40,158 bases of DNA, from the NCBI RefSeq assembly GCF_009735685.1, contig NZ_WHPN01000373.1:1-40158 (forward strand), in the 5' to 3' direction. The position numbers were made by a program, and so were the translations under genes. The DNA comes from Streptomyces lycii. GTDB lineage: Bacteria; Actinomycetota; Actinomycetes; Streptomycetales; Streptomycetaceae. Below, one piece after another: positions 1 to 8,672 of this stretch; within the stretch, counting starts at the first letter, position 1; every line of letters begins with the position of its first letter. The notes below the pieces were generated by a model that saw only the letters and a program-made list of their open reading frames with translations, did no database searches and was not told the origin of the DNA.

Positions 1-2405
1 TCGGGGGATGCCGGAGCTGCCCGGTCCGCCGGGGGTGCCGGGGCAGGGGACTGCGGGGGTGCCGCGTCAGGGGACTCCGGGGACGCCGCGCCGGGGGATG
101 CCGCAGCCGGGCCGGTGGCGCCGGACATCGTACGGACGTAGCGGCCGAGCGCGGTCAGCGGGAACACCAGCCGGTAGAGGTGGTAGTTGATCGAGAAGTC
201 CCAGGGGAAGCCCGTGCCCGTGAACTGCGGCTCGTCCCAGCCGCCGTCCGCGGTCTGGGTGGCCGCCAGCCAGCCGACACCGCGCTGCACGGCCTTCCCC
301 TCCTCCTCACCGGCGGCGAGCAGGGCGAGCAGCGCCCAGCCGGTCTGCGAGGCGGTGGAGGCGCCGCGTCCGATCCACTCCGGGTCGGCGTAGGAGCGCA
401 AGTCCTCGCCCCAGCCGCCGTCGTCGTTCTGGACGCTCTCCAGCCAGGCGACGGCCCGGCGGACCGACGGGTGGGACGCCGGCACTCCGGCGGCGACGAG
501 AGCGGGCACCACCGAGCCCGTGCCGTACAGGTGGTTGACGCCCCAGCGGCCGAACCAGGCGCCGTGCGGCTCCTGTTCGGCGAGCAGCCAGTCGACGGCC
601 CGCCGGGTGCGCGGGTCACCGGCCAGCCCCTCGCCGGCGAGCATCTCGACCACGTGCGCGGTGACATCGGCGGACGGCGGGTCGATCACCTCGCCGAAGT
701 CGCAGAACGGCAGCCGGTTGGGGAAGCGGCTGGTGTTGTCGGCGTCGAACGCCGCCCAGGCGCCGTCCGCGCACTGCATCCCGAGGTTCCAGCGCACGGC
801 GCGGCCCACGGCCGACTCCACGCGGGCCGGGTCCGGGTGGCGCACCCGGCGCAGGGCGAGGACGACCTCCGCGGTGTCGTCCAGGTCCGGGTAGTTGTCG
901 TTGTGGAATTCGAACGCCCAGCCGCCGGGCTGGAGTCCTGGGCGGCGCACGGACCAGTCGCCGGGCCGCAGCACCTGCTCGCCCAGCATCCAGTCGGCGG
1001 CCTTGACGAGCGCGGGATGGTCCGCCGGTACGCCCGCGTCGGCGAGGGCGACAGCGGCGAGGCAGGTGTCCCAGACCGGGGACTGGCACGCCTCGACCAT
1101 CCGGCTGGGACCGGTGTCACCGGCGCCCGGTTCCGGGGACTCCCCCGATGCCGGTACCTCCGCAGACGCCGGTGATTCCCGGGACTGCGGGGACGCGGCG
1201 GACCCGTCGCCAGCGCGCCACACGGCGAACCGGTCGAGGGAGGCGAGGCCCTCGCGGAGCACCGGGTGGTCCAGGTCGTAGCCGAGCAGGTGCAGCGCGA
1301 TGACGGAGTAGACGGCGGGCGGCTGGATGCCGCCCCAGCAGCCGTCGTTCTCCTGGCGTTCCACGATCCAGCGGGCGCAGGCGCGCAGCGCGGCGCGGCG
1401 CAGCGGGCGCACCGCCACGGCGCGGTAGGCGTGCAGGGCCGCGTCCAGCCGGTGGAAGACCCGGTCCCAGCCGGTCGCGGGAGTCCGCACGCGGCCGTCG
1501 AGCGGGCGGGCGGGATCGGTGTGCAGCTCGTCGAGCGGGAAGGGGGCGGGGCGGACCGGCCGCTTCGCGGAGACGACCGTCAGCGGGACGATCGTCTGCC
1601 GGGCCCAGCAGCCGAAGTCGTGGATGTTGAGCGGGAACCACTTCGGGAGGTAGATCATCTCCGGTGGCAGTTCGGGCAGTTCCTCCCACGGCCACCAGCC
1701 GAAGAGGGCCAGCCAGACGCGGGTGAACACGCGAGAGGCGGCCACCCCGCCGCGCTCGCGGACCCGTGCGGAGGCGGCGGCCATGTGCGGCGCGTCCGGC
1801 GCGTCCCCGGCGAGGCGCAGGGCGACGTACGCCTCGATGGTGGTGGAGAGGTCGCCCGGGCCGCCGTGGAAGGTCGCCCAGCTGCCGTCGGCGGACTGCT
1901 CGGAGCGGATGAAGCGGGCCGCGGCCCGGGTGGTCGCCCGGTCCCGGATGCCGAGAAACTGCCGGAGCAGCAGGTCCTCGGCGTCCATCGTGACATTGGT
2001 CTGCAGGTCGCCCTTCCACCAGCCGTCGGCGTGCTGCCGCGCGAGCAGATTGCGTACGGCGCGGGCGGCGGCGCGCTCCGCGGCGGACAGGGTCCCGCCC
2101 GGCCCGCCCGACCCGCCCTCACCGGTCCCGCCCGCGCCGGTCCCGGCGTCAGCACCGGCGGGGTCACCACCGGCGGGGCCGGTACCGGCGCTGTCGCGAC
2201 CTGCGGGGCCGGTACCGGCGCTGTCGCGACCTGCGGGGCCGGTCCGGCCGGTCGCCGCGGCCGGGCCGGCCGGCGGCGGACCGGTCAGGGGCTCGGCGGT
2301 CCCGGGCCGGTCCGTCGGGCCGGTCCCTGGCGGGTCGGTCGGTGCGGAGGCCGAGGATGCCGCGCGCGGTACGGGCCCCGCACCGCCGTCGGTCGCAGCT
2401 GTCAT
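1..2405 (-). CDS. shc: Squalene-hopene cyclase (3' end beyond left edge)
   Basis: This enzyme cyclises squalene to hopene or hopanol at the membrane, the committing step of hopanoid synthesis. The start is ATG at 2405 with AAGGGG about 7 nt upstream. The frame stays open to base 1, so the stop lies outside the window. The DxDD proton-donor motif reads DLDDTAEV with Asp507-Asp510 (bases 876-887). QSPVWDT and the QW-type repeat DGGWGE near residue 660 are also present. The conserved fold ends near the ALGRYV motif (about base 140). The protein is unusually long: about 100 low-complexity residues precede the fold (typical starts are much shorter), there is a 37-residue Ser/Pro/Glu-rich insert at bases 1101-1212 just before the conserved EACQSPVWDT, and a Pro/Ala/Ser-rich tail follows the fold. 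It is the last visible gene of the hopanoid operon, 176 bp after the polyprenyl synthase. The family assignment is secure; whether the extensions stay in the mature protein is unknown. Confidence 0.96.
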   Translation of the reverse strand, partial: MTAATDGGAGPVPRAASSASAPTDPPGTGPTDRPGTAEPLTGPPPAGPAAATGRTGPAGRDSAGTGPAGRDSAGTGPAGGDPAGADAGTGAGGTGEGGSGGPGGTLSAAERAAARAVRNLLARQHADGWWKGDLQTNVTMDAEDLLLRQFLGIRDRATTRAAARFIRSEQSADGSWATFHGGPGDLSTTIEAYVALRLAGDAPDAPHMAAASARVRERGGVAASRVFTRVWLALFGWWPWEELPELPPEMIYLPKWFPLNIHDFGCWARQTIVPLTVVSAKRPVRPAPFPLDELHTDPARPLDGRVRTPATGWDRVFHRLDAALHAYRAVAVRPLRRAALRACARWIVERQENDGCWGGIQPPAVYSVIALHLLGYDLDHPVLREGLASLDRFAVWRAGDGSAASPQSRESPASAEVPASGESPEPGAGDTGPSRMVEACQSPVWDTCLAAVALADAGVPADHPALVKAADWMLGEQVLRPGDWSVRRPGLQPGGWAFEFHNDNYPDLDDTAEVVLALRRVRHPDPARVESAVGRAVRWNLGMQCADGAWAAFDADNTSRFPNRLPFCDFGEVIDPPSADVTAHVVEMLAGEGLAGDPRTRRAVDWLLAEQEPHGAWFGRWGVNHLYGTGSVVPALVAAGVPASHPSVRRAVAWLESVQNDDGGWGEDLRSYADPEWIGRGASTASQTGWALLALLAAGEEEGKAVQRGVGWLAATQTADGGWDEPQFTGTGFPWDFSINYHLYRLVFPLTALGRYVRTMSGATGPAAASPGAASPESPDAAPPQSPAPAPPADRAAPASP

Positions 2406-2581
2406 GGTTTCCCCTTCGTGCAGTGGACGCTCTGCTGTACCGGGGTTCCGCGGCCGACGCCCGGCGGGTCAGGGACCCGGCGGTGTCTCGCGCCGGCCGG
2501 CGACCGCGATCGCTATGCGGCGGCGTTCCGTCCCGGGAGCGGCGGCCGCCGCGGCCGCGCGCCCCTCCGGGCTGCCGCCCG

Positions 2582-3772
2582 TCACTTCTGCCGTACGACG
2601 ACGAAGTCGGCGAGCGCGACGAGCTGCGCCCGCACCCGCGGGTCCATGTCCACCCGGTCCAGCGCGCCGACGGCCGTGGCGTGCCTGCGGCGGGCCTCCT
2701 CGGCGGTCCAGGCCCGGCCGCCCGCCTCCTCGATGAGCGCGGCCCGGGCGGCGAACTCCGCCTCGTCGAAGTCGTCGGCGCCCGCGCTCCTGGCGTCGGC
2801 GGCGAGGATGCCGGCGAGCCGCCGGGACGCGGGGCCGCCGTCGGCGAGGGCGGCGACGACCGGAAGGGACTTCTTCCGCTGCCGCAGGTCGCTCCAGGTC
2901 TGCTTGCCGGTGGACTCCGGGTCGCCCCAGATGCCGAGCAGGTCGTCGACGGCCTGGAAGGCGAGGCCGAGGTCGTGCCCGTACTCCTCCAGGGCGTCGG
3001 CGGTGCGGTCGTCGGCGCCGCCGAGCACGGCCCCGATGGACACCGCGCAGGCCAGCAGGGCGCCGGTCTTGTTGCCCTCCATCCGCAGGCACTCCTCGAC
3101 GGTGACCCGCTCGCGGTGCTCGTAGGCGATGTCCTGCGCCTGGCCGTCGATGAGCTTGCGGGTGGCGGTGGTGAGGCGGCGGGTGGCGCGGCCCGCGTCG
3201 ACCGTGCCCAGCTCCAGCAGGATCTCGTTGGCGAGGGCGAAGAGCGCGTCGCCGACGAGGATGGCCTGGGCCGGGCCGTGCACCTTCCAGACGGTGTCGC
3301 GGTGCCGGCGCTGCTCGTCGCCGTCCATCAGGTCGTCGTGCAGCAGCGAGAAGTTGTGCACCAGCTCCACGGCGACGGCACCGGGGATGCCGGTCTCCGG
3401 GGGCGCGCCGGCCACCTCGGCGGACAGCAGCGCCAGCGCGGGGCGGACGGCCTTGCCGCCGTCGCCGTCGGAGGGCCGGCCCTGCGCGTCGATCCAGCCG
3501 AAGTGGTAGGCGGCGACGGTGTCCATGGGGGGCGCCAGCCGGTTCACCGCGGCCCTCAGCACCGGCGTGGCGAGCGTCCTGCCGCGCGCGAGCAGCGCGG
3601 CGACGTCCGCTGTGTCGATGACCGGGTTCGCCGTGTCCACTGTCTCTCCTCGGTTCGGGATACCGCCGGTGCCCGGCGGCCGGGTCCGTGCCTGCGACGT
3701 CCCCGCGTCTGTCGATGATGCGGCATACGGCGCCGTGGCCTGCGCCGGGGTCGCCTCCGGAAGGGATGTCAT
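2582..3772 (-). CDS. Polyprenyl (trans-isoprenyl) diphosphate synthase
   Basis: This enzyme condenses IPP with allylic diphosphates; in this operon it probably supplies farnesyl or geranylgeranyl diphosphate to HpnC/HpnD. The 396-residue protein has the first Asp-rich motif DDLMD (146-150) followed by DEQRR, and the second DDLLGIWGD (276-284). The GNKTG motif and basic residues after the DDxxD are present. The start ATG at 3772 overlaps the hpnE stop as ATGA and has AGGAGG 4-5 nt upstream. A GTG at 3640 also has a strong GAGGAG site and would give a 352-residue protein beginning just before the fold, so translation may start at either. The first 44 residues are low complexity. The five-residue spacing and chain-length residues do not let me decide the product length. 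Confidence 0.93.
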   Translation of the reverse strand: MTSLPEATPAQATAPYAASSTDAGTSQARTRPPGTGGIPNRGETVDTANPVIDTADVAALLARGRTLATPVLRAAVNRLAPPMDTVAAYHFGWIDAQGRPSDGDGGKAVRPALALLSAEVAGAPPETGIPGAVAVELVHNFSLLHDDLMDGDEQRRHRDTVWKVHGPAQAILVGDALFALANEILLELGTVDAGRATRRLTTATRKLIDGQAQDIAYEHRERVTVEECLRMEGNKTGALLACAVSIGAVLGGADDRTADALEEYGHDLGLAFQAVDDLLGIWGDPESTGKQTWSDLRQRKKSLPVVAALADGGPASRRLAGILAADARSAGADDFDEAEFAARAALIEEAGGRAWTAEEARRRHATAVGALDRVDMDPRVRAQLVALADFVVVRQK

Positions 3773-5274
3773 GCCGCCTCCTGCTGCGGTGTCCCCCGAG
3801 GAATCGGGGGCGGTGCCGGGTGGGTGGTGCCGAGGCCGAGGTCGTGCAGGGCCGTCTCCGCCGCGGCCGTGCCGCTGCGGACCGCGCCCTCCATCGTCGC
3901 GGGCCAGCCGGTGTCGGTCCATGCGCCGGCCAGTTGGAGGCCGGGTGCGCGGGTGCGGGCGGCGGGCCGCAGCCGGCCGGCCCCGGGGACCGGGTCGAAG
4001 GTCGCGTTCCGCTCGCGGGTGACGAAGAAGTCGAGCACCCGGGCCTCGCGGGCGGCGGGCAGGAGCCGCTCCAGCTCGGGCAGCATGCGGCGGCGGAGGG
4101 CGGCGACCGGCTGGTCGATCCAGTCCTGGGCCGCGGACTGGGACAGCGTCAGGTACTGCGTGCCGCCGGCCGCACCGGAGAACTCCGTACGGTCGAAGAC
4201 CCACTGGACCGGGGTGCCGAGCGCGGCGAAGAAGGGCCGGCGCAGCACCTTCCGGTCGTAGACGACATGGACGCCCAGGATCGGCGCGGTCCCGATGTCC
4301 AGGAGCCGCCCGGGATCGTCCAGCGCGCCCTCCGGGAGCAGCCGGTACGCCTCTGCCTGCGGCACCGCGAGCACGACGGTGTCGGTGTGCAGTTCCTCGG
4401 CCGGGCCCCCGGGTCCGCCGCCCAGGGCGACCCGCCAGCCGCCGCCTCCGGCGGCCCGCCGCACGGCGCGGACGCGGGCGCGCAGCACGGTGCGTACACC
4501 GGCCCGGTCGAGCGCGGAGCGGGCGAGGGTGTCGTGGAGTTCGCCGAGCGGCACCCGGGGGAGGCCGATGTCGGCGGCGCCGGGCTCGGAGAGCAGCCCG
4601 GTCTTGAAGACCATCGCGGCGAGGCCGAGGGAGGCCCGGTCGGCGCGGGCGTTGAGGGTGGCCGTGCCGATGAGGTCCCACAGCGCCTCCACGGCGCGGG
4701 GCGACTGGCCCTGCCGGTGCAGCCAGGTCGCGAAGTCCACACCGTCCAGGGCCGGGTCGGCGGGGTCGAGCCGCTTCAGGGCGAGCGCGGCCCGGCCGAC
4801 GCCCGCGCGTTCGGCGAGCGACAGATGCGGATAGCGGGCCAGGGAGCCGGCGAGGTGCAGCGGCACGGGCAGCGCGCCGCGCCGCAGCCTGCCGAGCCGG
4901 CCGCGGGCGGCGTCGAGGACGGGGATGTCGAGCCGGTCCTGGACCGGGGCCAGCCGGGCACCGCCGATGCGTTCCAGGAAGCCGCGGTAGGCGGTGCAGC
5001 AGCGGAGGTACACGTGCTGGCCGTTGTCGACCGTCAGCTCACCGGCCGGTGAGGACCGGCGGAAGGAGAACGCCAGTCCGCCCAGGCGCGGCCGGCACTC
5101 GGCCAGGGTGACCCGCAGCCCGGCATCGGCGAGGCGCAGGGCGGCGGTGATTCCGGCGATGCCGCCGCCGGCCACGACGGCCGAGCGCTCGCCGGACCGT
5201 TCCGCTCCCGGTGGTCCGGTCGCGCCGGCGGCCGCCTCGGGGCCGGGAGCGGCGTCCGCCGCGGTGCCGTACAT
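3769..5274 (-). CDS. hpnE: Hydroxysqualene dehydroxylase HpnE (squalene-associated FAD-dependent oxidoreductase)
   Basis: HpnE reduces hydroxysqualene, made by HpnC, to squalene, using FAD. The 501-residue protein opens with a low-complexity stretch of about 30 residues and then a Rossmann FAD-binding motif, VVAGGGIAGITAALRLADAG, with the glycines at 36-41, followed by an acidic end of beta-2 (TLAE) and RPRLGG. VDNGQHVYLRCC matches the amine-oxidase/phytoene-desaturase-like HpnE family. The C-terminus has the second FAD contact, GAWTDTGWPATMEGAVRSG. Its ATG uses the A of the hpnD stop codon (TGATG), with AGGAGG 8 nt upstream, and its stop overlaps the next start, so it is translationally coupled on both sides. 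Identification as HpnE rather than a carotenoid desaturase rests on the motifs and on lying between hpnD and shc. Confidence 0.93.
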   Translation of the reverse strand: MYGTAADAAPGPEAAAGATGPPGAERSGERSAVVAGGGIAGITAALRLADAGLRVTLAECRPRLGGLAFSFRRSSPAGELTVDNGQHVYLRCCTAYRGFLERIGGARLAPVQDRLDIPVLDAARGRLGRLRRGALPVPLHLAGSLARYPHLSLAERAGVGRAALALKRLDPADPALDGVDFATWLHRQGQSPRAVEALWDLIGTATLNARADRASLGLAAMVFKTGLLSEPGAADIGLPRVPLGELHDTLARSALDRAGVRTVLRARVRAVRRAAGGGGWRVALGGGPGGPAEELHTDTVVLAVPQAEAYRLLPEGALDDPGRLLDIGTAPILGVHVVYDRKVLRRPFFAALGTPVQWVFDRTEFSGAAGGTQYLTLSQSAAQDWIDQPVAALRRRMLPELERLLPAAREARVLDFFVTRERNATFDPVPGAGRLRPAARTRAPGLQLAGAWTDTGWPATMEGAVRSGTAAAETALHDLGLGTTHPAPPPIPRGTPQQEAA

Positions 5275-6266
5275 CAGAGGTTCCTCCTGACCGGGTGGCG
5301 GGCCGGATACCGGGCCGGGCGCCGGGTGATGTGCCGGGCGTCGAGGCCGGACAGGCCGCGCACGGCGACGAAGGCCTTCTCCCGGCCGGGCAGCGAGACC
5401 CGGCCGCGCAGGACCTGGCCGGGGTCGCGGGCGATGCGGTCCAGCAGCCGCCGGTAGATGCCCGCCATGGCGGCGACGCAGGCACCGCTGCGCCGGTCGA
5501 GCAGCGGCAGCAGCCGGAAGCCCTCGCCGAACAGGGCCTGGGCGCGGCGGACCTCGAAGCGTACGAGGCCGGTGAAGTCGGCGTCGGGGGGCGGTTCGGG
5601 GGCGGAGAACCCGCCGGCGCAGCCGAACGCGGCGAGGTCGTCGGCGGGCAGGTAGACGCGGCCCTCCTCGGCGTCCTCGCGGAGGTCGCGGAGGATGTTG
5701 GTGAGCTGCAGGGCCAGGCCGAGGGTGTCGGCGTAGTCGGCGGCGCGTGCGGCCTCGCGCGCGCTCCGCCCGGGGACGTCGGCCACCCCGAAGATGCCGA
5801 GCGACAGCCGGCCGATCGCGCCCGCGACGCAGCGGCAGTAGACCTCGAGGTCGTCCCAGGTGGCGTAGGTCTGGCCGCGGACGTCCATCAGCACCCCGTC
5901 GATCACCTCGTCGAGGCCGCCCAGGGGGATCGGGAAGCGCCGTGCCGCGTCGGCGAGCGCGACGGCGACGGGGTCGGTGTCGTCGTCCTCCACCGCGCCG
6001 GACCGCACCCGGGCGAGCAGGGCCCGGGCCCCGGCCAGCCGGGCCTCCTTGGCGGCCGGTTCGAGCGGGCCGTCACCGATGTCGTCGATCCGGCGGGAGA
6101 ACGCGTACAGCGCGGACATGGCCTGGCGCTTCTCGGGGGGCAGCAGCCGGATGCCGTAGGCGAAGTTGCGGGCCTGCTGGCCGGTGACCGTTTCGCAGTA
6201 GCCGTAGGCGGCGAGGACCGGCGGGGGCGTGATCGCGGTCGCGGTCGCGTTCATGTGCCGGCTCAC
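5274..6266 (-). CDS. hpnD: Presqualene diphosphate synthase HpnD
   Basis: HpnD joins two farnesyl diphosphates head to head into presqualene diphosphate. It belongs to the squalene/phytoene synthase superfamily. Both Mg-binding Asp motifs are present: DDIGD at 61-65 and DLRED at 193-197 within TNILRDLREDAEEGRVYLP. Length (330 residues) is normal. The annotated start is GTG at 6266, overlapping the hpnC stop as GTGA. An in-frame ATG at 6254 lies 11 nt after AAAGGGG and could be the true start. The stop shares one base with the hpnE start. The order hpnC-hpnD-hpnE matches the known three-enzyme bacterial squalene route. Confidence 0.94.
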   Translation of the reverse strand: MSRHMNATATAITPPPVLAAYGYCETVTGQQARNFAYGIRLLPPEKRQAMSALYAFSRRIDDIGDGPLEPAAKEARLAGARALLARVRSGAVEDDDTDPVAVALADAARRFPIPLGGLDEVIDGVLMDVRGQTYATWDDLEVYCRCVAGAIGRLSLGIFGVADVPGRSAREAARAADYADTLGLALQLTNILRDLREDAEEGRVYLPADDLAAFGCAGGFSAPEPPPDADFTGLVRFEVRRAQALFGEGFRLLPLLDRRSGACVAAMAGIYRRLLDRIARDPGQVLRGRVSLPGREKAFVAVRGLSGLDARHITRRPARYPARHPVRRNL

Positions 6267-7576
6267 CCCTTTCTCCGCAGTGTCGCCACCGTCTCGCGCA
6301 GCAGGGCGGCCCCGTTGTGCCGCGGCGGCCCGGGGAGCGGGTCGTGTCCGGCCGCGGCGATCGCTCCGAGCGCGGCGCGCCCCCCGGCCACGAAGCCCGC
6401 GAGCAACAGCCTCAGCCTCCCGTGCACGCTACCCACCAGCGGCGCCCCTTGATCGAGGAGCAGACGGGCGCGTCGGGTCTCGAACGCGATCAGCTCGCGC
6501 ACCGGTGCGCCCCCCACCGGCTGCCGCAGGTCGTCCTCCTCGACGCCGTACCGCCGCATGTCCTCGGCCGGCAGGTAGATCCGGTCGTGGCGCCGCAGGT
6601 CCTCGGCCACGTCCTGGAGGTGTTCGGCGATCTGGAGCGCGGTGCACACGGCGTCGGAGCGGCGGATGCGTTCCGGGGTGGTGGTGCCGGTGACGGCGAG
6701 CACCAGCCGGCCGACGGGGTTGGCCGACAGCTCGCAGTAGGCGAGCAGGTCATCGTACGTGGCGTAGCGGCGGACGTGCTGGTCCTGGCGGTTGGCCTCG
6801 ATCAGGGCGAGGAACGGCCCGGGGCCGATGCCGTGGCGCCGGATCGCCGGGCCGAGGGCCGTGACCAGCGGGTGGCGCGGCGGGCGGCCGCCGCCGTCGA
6901 CGACGCGGCGCAGGTCCTCCTCGGCGGCGTCGAGGAGGGCGAGCCGGTCGCCGGACGAACCGGCCGGGACGCCGAGCGCGGCGGCGTCGGCACCGCCGGG
7001 GGCCAGGTCGCCGTCACCGATGTCGTCGACGAGGCGGGCCCAGCCGTAGACGGCCATCAGGTCGTCGCGCCAGGCGCGCGGCAGGAAGAACGGGGCGACG
7101 GGGAAGTTCTCGTACGCCGCCTTGCCGAGCACGGCGCGCGTGTGCGGCTCGGCGCCGGGGGCCGGCAGCTCGGTACGGGCCTGCGGGCGCGGCTTGACGC
7201 CGGAAGGCTGCGGCTCGGCGCCGGGGGCCGGGACCTCCGCGCCGGAGGACGGCGGCTCCGTACCGGCCCGCGGGTGCGGCTCCGTGCCGGAAGGCTGCGG
7301 CTCGGCGCCGGGGGGTGTGCGCGGCTCGGCGCCGGTCGGGAGCGGCTCGGCGCCGGGGGACGGCGGCTCCGTACGGGCCCGCGGGTGGCACGGCTCGGCG
7401 CCGGGAGGTGGGTGCGGCTCGGCGCCAGGATGTGGGTGCGGCTCGGCGCCAGGATGTGGGTGTGGCTCGGCGCCGGGAGGCTGCGGCTCGGCGCCGGAGG
7501 GCGAGTGCGGCTCCGTGCCGGCGGCCGGTCGGGGCTCCGTGCCGGCCGGCGGGTGCGGCTCCGTACCGGCGGTCAC
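6263..7576 (-). CDS. hpnC: Hydroxysqualene synthase HpnC with a long GAEP-repeat N-terminus
   Basis: HpnC converts presqualene diphosphate to hydroxysqualene. The catalytic part begins near residue 149 (LGKAAYENFPVAPFFLP) and has DDIGD at 184-188 and DVAED at 322-326, the paired Asp motifs of squalene/phytoene synthases. The first 148 residues are about 16 degenerate units of seven to nine residues built on Gly-Ala/Thr-Glu-Pro, all in one frame. The frame opens with GTG at 7576, which overlaps the stop of a 34-codon leader ORF as GTGA. An alternative GTG at 7132 would give 289 residues, the usual family size, but has no visible ribosome site. The core assignment is secure. The true start and whether the repeat is translated are open. 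First gene of the hopanoid operon. Confidence 0.93.
   Translation of the reverse strand: MTAGTEPHPPAGTEPRPAAGTEPHSPSGAEPQPPGAEPHPHPGAEPHPHPGAEPHPPPGAEPCHPRARTEPPSPGAEPLPTGAEPRTPPGAEPQPSGTEPHPRAGTEPPSSGAEVPAPGAEPQPSGVKPRPQARTELPAPGAEPHTRAVLGKAAYENFPVAPFFLPRAWRDDLMAVYGWARLVDDIGDGDLAPGGADAAALGVPAGSSGDRLALLDAAEEDLRRVVDGGGRPPRHPLVTALGPAIRRHGIGPGPFLALIEANRQDQHVRRYATYDDLLAYCELSANPVGRLVLAVTGTTTPERIRRSDAVCTALQIAEHLQDVAEDLRRHDRIYLPAEDMRRYGVEEDDLRQPVGGAPVRELIAFETRRARLLLDQGAPLVGSVHGRLRLLLAGFVAGGRAALGAIAAAGHDPLPGPPRHNGAALLRETVATLRRKG
7130..7570 (-). repeat. In-frame minisatellite encoding Gly-Ala/Thr-Glu-Pro units
   Basis: Around 16 units of 21, 24 or 27 bp follow each other, each containing a version of GGCGCCGAGCCGC on the minus strand. 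Two neighbouring units near 7420-7470 are almost identical. All unit lengths are multiples of three, so the hpnC reading frame is kept throughout. Confidence 0.8.
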
Positions 7577-7677
7577 CGGAGCCTGCCCGGTGCCGGGCTT
7601 CCCGTGCCGTGGACCGGCCGCGGGGGAGGCGCCGGGACGGCCGCGGTGCCCCGGAGTCGGAGGGTTCCTGTCGCCAT
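7573..7677 (-). CDS. 34-codon leader ORF upstream of hpnC
   Basis: A short ORF starts at ATG 7677, 10 nt after a perfect AGGAGG (7688-7693), the best ribosome-binding site in front of hpnC. It encodes 34 residues rich in Pro, Arg and Gly and ends in a TGA that overlaps the GTG start of hpnC (GTGA). It may be a coupling leader, or the original N-terminus of HpnC separated by a frameshift. It resembles no protein I know. Confidence 0.4.
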   Translation of the reverse strand: MATGTLRLRGTAAVPAPPPRPVHGTGSPAPGRLR

Positions 7678-7960
7678 AGCCGTCACGCCTCCTGTTCTAC
7701 ACCGCCCATCCATAACATCCCATTTCGGACACGCCGCACCGACTGCGCGCCACCGGGCGCCGACGCGCCGGCGTCCGGGCCGCCCCCTGCCGCCCCGCCT
7801 GCCGGGAATCGGACCGCCGCAGCCCGCGCCGCGCGGCCTCCGCGACAGCCCCGGGGACGGGGCACCATGACGCGCCCCCGCACCCACCGGGCCCGCCGCC
7901 CGCACACCCCGCCGGCAGCCGCCCTTTGACGAGGCCGCCGGCCACACCCGGCGCGCCGCG
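7578..7960. other. Intergenic region between tetR and hpnC
   Basis: Besides the leader ORF at 7573-7677 this stretch holds the likely promoter of the hopanoid operon. The only A/T-richer segment is about 7695-7735, where the minus strand reads GTGTAGAAC just before the AGGAGG; TAGAAC could be a -10 element. No convincing -35 is seen. The rest (7740-7960) is featureless GC-rich sequence downstream of tetR. Confidence 0.4.
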
Positions 7961-8623
7961 CTACCGGGTCAGCCCGGCCACGATGGCTTCCAGCGAGCGG
8001 TCGACCACCGCGTCGCGCTGCTCCTCCGGCAGCCGCGCGAGCGGCCCGTCCAGGATCAGCAGCGACAGCCCGTGCACGGTGGACCAGGCCGCGACCTCCG
8101 CCCCCGCCCGGTTCCCGGGGCGCATCCGCCCGGACTCCACCAGCGCGTCCAGGGTGTCGCTCAGCGCCCGGAACGCCCGGAACACCGGGTCGTCACCGGG
8201 CGGCAGCACACCGGCGAAGACGAGCCCGTGGTCACCGGCCGCCCCGTCGAGGACGACCCGGGAGAAGGCCGAGCGGTAGAGACCGGGGTTCTCGACGGCG
8301 AAGCGCACATAGCCGCGGCCGATCGCGACGGTCCGGCGCACCGCCTCCTCCCCCGCGTCCGGCAGCTCCGGCCCTTCCTCGACCGCGCGCGCCATGGAGG
8401 CCGCGAGCTGCCGCTGGCAGCGCTCCTTGACCGCGCCGAGCAGGTCGCAGTGGCTGCCGAAGTGGCGGTACGCGGCCGTCGGCGACACGCCGACGCGGCG
8501 AGCCGCCTCCCGGAGCACGACACGCTCGGGTCCGCCCTCCGCGGCGAGTTCGACGGCGGCCTCGGTCAGCGCGTTGCGCAGGTCGCCGTGGTGATAGCCC
8601 GCCTTGCCGCCCTTCACTGCCAT
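7961..8623 (-). CDS. TetR/AcrR family transcriptional regulator
   Basis: This 221-codon gene encodes a TetR-type repressor. The N-terminal helix-turn-helix spans about residues 34-58 (VLREAARRVGVSPTAAYRHF). The C-terminal ligand domain resembles the TetR_C/WHG type (VRFAVENPGLYRSAF). I chose ATG 8623 because MAVKGGKAGYHHGDLRNAL is the usual start of this subfamily and AGGA lies 7 nt upstream. A longer frame reaches ATG 8668, but it would be translated through the operator. The gene is divergent from an MMPL exporter, 82 bp between starts, with two matching inverted repeats in between, so it very likely represses itself and the exporter until a ligand binds. Confidence 0.92.
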   Translation of the reverse strand: MAVKGGKAGYHHGDLRNALTEAAVELAAEGGPERVVLREAARRVGVSPTAAYRHFGSHCDLLGAVKERCQRQLAASMARAVEEGPELPDAGEEAVRRTVAIGRGYVRFAVENPGLYRSAFSRVVLDGAAGDHGLVFAGVLPPGDDPVFRAFRALSDTLDALVESGRMRPGNRAGAEVAAWSTVHGLSLLILDGPLARLPEEQRDAVVDRSLEAIVAGLTR

Positions 8624-8638
8624 GCCTCCATCCTGCCC

Positions 8639-8659
8639 GATGTTGACAGCATAAACATC
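8639..8659. promoter_or_regulatory. Candidate TetR operator 1
   Basis: Inverted repeat GATGTT-N8-AAACATC. It matches operator 2 at 14-15 of 20 positions, including all of both arms. It lies just upstream of the tetR start. Confidence 0.65.
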
Positions 8660-8672
8660 CCCTGCCATCGTG

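Noticed and set aside
3773..4681. N-terminal extension of the polyprenyl synthase (699-residue frame)
   Set aside because: The extra 300 residues are the shadow of hpnE; the ATG at 3772 has a strong ribosome site and overlaps the hpnE stop.
3769..7576. Carotenoid (phytoene synthase/desaturase) cluster
   Set aside because: Two synthase genes plus one desaturase-like gene next to shc is the HpnCDE squalene arrangement; no lycopene cyclase or phytoene desaturase of the CrtI type is present.
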